Assembly (NCBI RefSeq): GCF_048544455.1
Contig: NC_133537.1
Location: 65,788,134 to 65,852,133 of the forward strand
Length of the DNA stretch: 64,000 bases
Origin: Silene latifolia
Taxonomy: Eukaryota > Streptophyta > Magnoliopsida > Caryophyllales > Caryophyllaceae
Direction of reading: 5' to 3'
Shown piece after piece: positions 59,745-64,000 of the stretch. Both the position numbers and the translations under genes were made by a program. Below the pieces are notes generated by a model. It was not told where the DNA came from, searched no databases, and was given only the letters and a program-made list of their open reading frames with translations. The stretch's first letter is position 1. The number at the start of each line of letters is the position of its first letter.

Positions 59745-60626
59745 ATGCCTAGAAGGAATCACCAAGCTCTTCTATTCAACTCCGACCCCGAGAGGCTTTT
59801 TAGGACCTTGAGGACTAGGACTCTTGAAAGAGTAAGGAATAATTCCACCCAAGCAAACATTGGTCAACCAAACTCACACATCCCACAAAATTTTGATACA
59901 ACAACTACGATTCAACCAAATACCACAATTGAGACTTTAGTAGAGAACCCCTTTCATAACTTCCTTAATTACAATAGTCCACCTCAAACACCACCACATC
60001 AAGAACCAAACCACCCACCACAAATGGCTCTTAGAGATCACAACCGGCCTAACCATAATGATTCATGTAATCCCATCAATTTTGGCACCTTGGCCCCAAA
60101 CAACTTTGAAATGCATCCCGCCCAAGTCGGGTTAGTTGAGAAGGACTTGTTTGGAGGTCATATTGAGGAGGATGCCCATGCTCATCTCCGGAAGTTTAAG
60201 AGGAAAGTTTCGATGATGAAGAAGAATGGGGTGTCCGAAGACACCTTGAGAATGATGTTGTTTCCGTTTTCGTTGATGGGCAAAGCGGACCGGTGGTTGA
60301 ACATTCACCCACCGGATACTTTCACTACTTGGGATGACTTAGCCCAAGCATTTATGGCCAAGTACTACCCTTCCTCAAAGACCGCGATGCTCCGCAACGA
60401 GATCCATACGTTCCAACAAGAGGATGGGGAGTCCTTAGGTGAGGCTTGGGACCGTTACCAAGACTTGATAGCAAGTTGCCCCCACCATGGAATACCGGAA
60501 TGGTACATTACTCAAACATTTTTCCAAACTCTACTACCAAGAACTAAGGAGATGAATGCCTCCGCGGGGGGAGGTTTTGACCACTTGAATGATGAAGAGG
60601 GCACGGCATTGATAAAAAAATGGTAG
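59745..60626 (+). CDS. Athila Gag
   Basis: ATG at 59745 (MPRRNHQALLFNSDPERLFR). The N-terminal part is Asn/Pro-rich. The capsid region has FEMHPAQVGLVEKDLFGGHI, the HLRKFKRKVSMMKKNGVSED segment, LRMMLFPFSLMGKADRWLNI, TTWDDLAQAFMAKYYPSSK and ETWDRY-like GEAWDRYQDLIASCPHHGI. This is the Gag layout of Athila elements. The frame ends ALIKKW then TAG, right after an A7 run at 60614-60620. The nucleocapsid and the rest continue in the -1 frame. Confidence 0.9.
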   Translation: MPRRNHQALLFNSDPERLFRTLRTRTLERVRNNSTQANIGQPNSHIPQNFDTTTTIQPNTTIETLVENPFHNFLNYNSPPQTPPHQEPNHPPQMALRDHNRPNHNDSCNPINFGTLAPNNFEMHPAQVGLVEKDLFGGHIEEDAHAHLRKFKRKVSMMKKNGVSEDTLRMMLFPFSLMGKADRWLNIHPPDTFTTWDDLAQAFMAKYYPSSKTAMLRNEIHTFQQEDGESLGEAWDRYQDLIASCPHHGIPEWYITQTFFQTLLPRTKEMNASAGGGFDHLNDEEGTALIKKW

Positions 60627-63600
60627 ACTCGGAGGCAAACTATGGTTCTAGAGGGAACATGCTACGAAGAAACGGGAAATTTCCTAAGGAAAATGCCTCC
60701 AACTCCGAGACAAATGCCAAGCTCGACTTGCTCACAAAGCAATTTGAGAAGTTTTCAAAGAATCAAGTGAACCAAGCCGCGACCTCATATGGGCCGCCCA
60801 TGGAAGAAGTTGCTCAAGTCGCGAGTTGTGAACTTTGTGGAGGAAGTGGTCATACATATGACTTGTGTGGCAACAATTACAATGGTGCCTATGAAGAGAA
60901 TGGTCAAGAGGTGAACGCTTTTCAAAGTTACAACAACAATCCTAGACCACCAAGGCCTCCTTACAACAACCCAAACACCTACAATCCAAATACCAATTTC
61001 TACCACCCCGGGTTAAGGAACCACCCCAACTTTAGTTACAAAAGCACCAATGTTCAAAACCCCCAACATCTCCAACCACAAACCCAAACCAATCCACCCG
61101 GTTTTGCTCAACCAAGAGGAATTCTCCAAAACCCAAGAAATAATTTTGGAAATCAAAACCAATGGTCAAGCAACAATCCACCCCAAAACTATGGCAACCA
61201 ACAACAAGGGCACCAAGAGTTTGGTGGAAACCAAAGCAACCAAGGGTTTTACCAAGGGATTCAAGTAAATCAAGCAAATCAAGGATTTGGGCAAGGGTAT
61301 GTTCAAGGGTCTCAAGAACAAGGTCAAGGATCAAACTTCAACAACTATGGTCCGAGAGGTAACTTTCAAGTGGGGCAAAACAACAACCAAGGTCCCAATG
61401 CTAGATATGACTATGGGTTCCCTTTACCCATAGCCAACCAACCTCATCAAGAACCCCAAGGTGAGCTCTCTCAAGTGGAGCTTTTGAAGATGATTAAGAA
61501 CATGCAACTTCAACATAGCCAAGAGATAGCTAATTTTGCAAAAGCTACTCAACAAGAACAAGCAAACTTGAGAGCTACATTTCTTAAGGACATGAGGGAA
61601 ATGGAATCTAGGATGGCTTCTCATGCTATGGCTAACCCTCAAAGGCCGCCCGGTGGTTTGTTGGCTCAAGGACAAAGCTCCAAAGATGCCTCAAATAGCC
61701 ACCATGCTCATGCGGTAGTGCTAAGGAGTGGTTTAGAGCTTGAGGACCCTTACAAAGACCTTGAGTTGGAAGTTGATGAAGATCCCAAGGGGAATGAGGT
61801 AGAAGTGGATGATGAAGAGGAAAGCTCACCCATTGAGGCTTCGGGTAAAGCTAATGAAGACAAGAAAGGAAAGAAAGCTTGTGAAGATTTGACTAGAAGA
61901 GGAATTCAAGTGGGTAAGGATGTTGATGGATATGTGGAAGACCTCCCTTATGAGGAGGAAGCTATTGAAGAAATACCTTTGCAACATTCTAAAAAGGTAA
62001 CAAAAAGTTCGGCTCCTCCAAAGGTATCTTCCAATTCCCAACTTGTTTCTAAAATTCCTTACCCTTCAAGAGCCATAAAGAGTAGGGAAAACCTCAAGTA
62101 TGCCAAATTTTGTGATATGCTTGAGAAACTTGAGGTTACCCTACCCTTTACGGAAGTGATAATGAACATGCCAACCTACTCAAAATTTTTAAAAGACATT
62201 TTGACAAGGAAAAGAGTCTTGGGTGACCAAGAAATAGTGGCTATGGAAGAAGCATGTAGTGCTCATATCCTTAACAAATTGCCCACTAAACTTGGTGACC
62301 CGGGAAGCTTTTCCATTCCTTGCGTAGTTGGCGGTGTTCCTATCTCTAGAGCTCTTTGTGACTTGGGAGCAAGTGTTAGTGTTATTCCTTTGAAAGTTGC
62401 AAGAAGGATTGGCATTCAAAACTTGGCTTCCACTACCATGACTCTCCAATTGGCGGATAGGTCCGTCAAACGCCCTATGGGGGTGCTTGAGGACGTGCCC
62501 GTCAAGGTTGGAAAGTTTTTGATTCCCACCGATTTTGTTGTCCTTGATATTCCGGAGGATAGCCACACTCCCATCATCCTAGGTAGGCCATTTTTGGCTA
62601 CCGGAGGAGTTCTCATTGATGTGAAAAATGGGCGGCTAACCTTCCAAATTGAGGGCAACAAAATCGAATTTAACTTGCCGAATTTGATGAAAGGTCCAAG
62701 TGTAGAAAGATTGAGCACAATCGAGGTAATTGATGAAGTAGTGCACGAAGTAGCCCGTGAAGAGGCGGAGATGGAAGAGGTTTTTCAAATCTCTTTACAT
62801 GATGAGGCAATGAAAGAGGATCACGAAGTTGATGAGGAACTATTAAAGAAAGTGGAGGGCTTTCTCCCTCCAAAGGTACAACTCAAACCCTTGCCTCCCT
62901 CCCTCAAATATGCTTTCCTTGATGAGGGAGAGGCCTATCCGGTGATCGTTAATGCTAACCTAAGTGAGTCCCAAGAAAAGAAGCTTTTGGAAATCTTGAA
63001 AACTCATAGAGGAGCACTTGGGTATAGCATTGATGACATCAAAGGCTTAAGTCCGAGTTTGTGCATGCATAGAATAGTTTTGGAAGAGGGGAGTCAACCC
63101 AAGGTTGACGGTCTTAGGAGGATTAACCCAAAGATGGCCGAGGTGGTGAAAAGTGAAGTGTTGAAACTCCTAGAGGCCGGTATTATATACCAAATTACCG
63201 ATAGCAAATGGGTTAGTCCGGTCCACGTGGTACCCAAAAAGGGGGGGATACAAATGGTTGAACAAGAGGATGGCACCACCCTACCCACTAGACCCGTGAC
63301 CTGGTGGCGAATGTGTATTGACTACCGCAAGCTCAATGCCGCCACCCTCAAAGACCACTTCCCAATTCCCTTCATTGACCAAATGCTAGAAAGGCTCGCG
63401 GGCCATGCATATTATTGCTTCTTAGACGGTTATTCCGGGTTTTTCCAAATTCCCATCCACCCGGATGACCAAGAGAAGACGACCTTCACTTGTCCAATAG
63501 GGGTCTATGCCTACCGTAGGATGCCATTCGGGCTTTGTAATGCGCCCGGCACCTTCCAAAGGTGCATGATGGCAATATTTTCAGATTTCCTTGAAAAAAG

Positions 63601-64000
63601 CATGGAAGTCTTCATGGACGACTTTAGTGTCCATGGGGACTCATTTGAGCTTGGTCTTGAGAACTTGGCTAGTGTGTTGAAATGGTGTGAGGAGCATAAC
63701 CTCGTCCTTAATTGGGAAAAGTGCCATTTCATGGTGGAGGAGGGGGTTGTCCTCGGTCACATCGTTTCAAGGAGGGGTATTGAGGTCGATGGGGCCAAAG
63801 TTGCGGTCATAGAGAACTTGTCACCCCCTTCCAATGTTAAGGGAGTGAGAAGTTTTCTAGGCCATGCCGGGTTTTATCGGCGTTTTATCAAGGATTTTTC
63901 AAAAATAGCAAAGCCCCTAACCTCATTACTCCTTAAGGATTCCCCCTTTGTGTTTGATGATTCTTGTCTTGAAGCTTTTAATAGGTTGAAGAGAGCATTG
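60620..64000 (+). CDS. Athila nucleocapsid, protease and reverse transcriptase, open to window end
   Basis: An uninterrupted frame of 1127 codons runs off the window. Order: CCHC knuckle CELCGGSGHTYDLC, a long Asn/Gln-rich linker (QVNQANQGFGQGYVQGSQ), and an acidic region. Protease: FSIPCVVGGVPISRALCDLG, with active site DLGASVSVIP and flap IILGRPFLATGG. RT: WVSPVHVVPKKGG, RMCIDYRKLNAATLKDHFP, FLDGYSGFFQIPIHPDD, YRRMPFGLCNAPGTFQRCMM, catalytic MEVFMDDFSVHGDSF, then VRSFLGHAGFYRRFIKDF. The FMDDFSVHGDSF form is typical of Athila. RNase H and integrase must lie beyond 64000. The long open frame suggests a young copy. Confidence 0.93.
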   Translation, partial: MVDSEANYGSRGNMLRRNGKFPKENASNSETNAKLDLLTKQFEKFSKNQVNQAATSYGPPMEEVAQVASCELCGGSGHTYDLCGNNYNGAYEENGQEVNAFQSYNNNPRPPRPPYNNPNTYNPNTNFYHPGLRNHPNFSYKSTNVQNPQHLQPQTQTNPPGFAQPRGILQNPRNNFGNQNQWSSNNPPQNYGNQQQGHQEFGGNQSNQGFYQGIQVNQANQGFGQGYVQGSQEQGQGSNFNNYGPRGNFQVGQNNNQGPNARYDYGFPLPIANQPHQEPQGELSQVELLKMIKNMQLQHSQEIANFAKATQQEQANLRATFLKDMREMESRMASHAMANPQRPPGGLLAQGQSSKDASNSHHAHAVVLRSGLELEDPYKDLELEVDEDPKGNEVEVDDEEESSPIEASGKANEDKKGKKACEDLTRRGIQVGKDVDGYVEDLPYEEEAIEEIPLQHSKKVTKSSAPPKVSSNSQLVSKIPYPSRAIKSRENLKYAKFCDMLEKLEVTLPFTEVIMNMPTYSKFLKDILTRKRVLGDQEIVAMEEACSAHILNKLPTKLGDPGSFSIPCVVGGVPISRALCDLGASVSVIPLKVARRIGIQNLASTTMTLQLADRSVKRPMGVLEDVPVKVGKFLIPTDFVVLDIPEDSHTPIILGRPFLATGGVLIDVKNGRLTFQIEGNKIEFNLPNLMKGPSVERLSTIEVIDEVVHEVAREEAEMEEVFQISLHDEAMKEDHEVDEELLKKVEGFLPPKVQLKPLPPSLKYAFLDEGEAYPVIVNANLSESQEKKLLEILKTHRGALGYSIDDIKGLSPSLCMHRIVLEEGSQPKVDGLRRINPKMAEVVKSEVLKLLEAGIIYQITDSKWVSPVHVVPKKGGIQMVEQEDGTTLPTRPVTWWRMCIDYRKLNAATLKDHFPIPFIDQMLERLAGHAYYCFLDGYSGFFQIPIHPDDQEKTTFTCPIGVYAYRRMPFGLCNAPGTFQRCMMAIFSDFLEKSMEVFMDDFSVHGDSFELGLENLASVLKWCEEHNLVLNWEKCHFMVEEGVVLGHIVSRRGIEVDGAKVAVIENLSPPSNVKGVRSFLGHAGFYRRFIKDFSKIAKPLTSLLLKDSPFVFDDSCLEAFNRLKRAL

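Overview
The window is nuclear DNA of a flowering plant. Two spliced genes with GT..AG introns sit in a bed of plant transposable elements: L1-type and RTE LINEs, Copia/SIRE, Ty3/gypsy Tat and Athila, hAT, Stowaway and Harbinger-like MITEs, and Helitron ends. The host is probably a eudicot. Caryophyllales is only an impression from the Tat LTR style and was not tested. I see no prokaryotic, organellar or viral-genome content.

Left third (1-21 kb), gene space. The 3' end of a microtubule-associated protein 70 (MAP70) gene lies on + (1-2490). A complete six-exon WRAP73 (WD-repeat) gene lies on - (17747-8280); its reconstructed CDS is 1380 nt, 459 aa. The two genes converge, and a decayed antisense L1-type LINE (3470-7650) fills the gap. 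WRAP73 introns hold a LINE insertion with a 15-bp target-site duplication (8862-11080) that carries an RTE tail and a Helitron-like end, a Harbinger-like MITE (12002-12395), and a 1.8-kb hAT derivative that is a large inverted repeat of a BED zinc-finger exon (13174-15008). Upstream of WRAP73 are a second Helitron-like end, a long-TIR MITE, an (AT)n tract and two hAT MITEs with perfect 8-bp duplications.

Middle (21-56.7 kb), a three-level nest. A Copia/SIRE-like element (from about 23724) is split inside its integrase by a non-autonomous, gag-remnant LTR element (26846-53163). The 5' LTR of that element is in turn split by a Ty3/gypsy Tat array (27256-47892) laid out as truncated 3' internal region, LTR, full internal region, LTR, truncated leader. 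The Tat internal region codes Gag, protease, RT, RNase H, a second (archaeal-type) RNase H and integrase on +. It also carries two antisense, intron-containing genes between pol and the 3' LTR. All the coding regions carry breaks.

Right end (56.7-64 kb). A further LTR-like block is followed by the 5' LTR, Gag and Pol of an Athila-type Ty3/gypsy element that runs off the window.

The most unusual signals are: GC-rich palindromic cassettes repeated inside otherwise AT-rich LTRs (a CAG/CTG type in Tat, a CCGG type in Athila); the spliced antisense genes of the Tat element; a template-switch-like pol insertion in the Tat 3' region; the inverted BED-exon hairpin inside WRAP73; and a canonical A7 slippery site at the Athila gag/pol junction.
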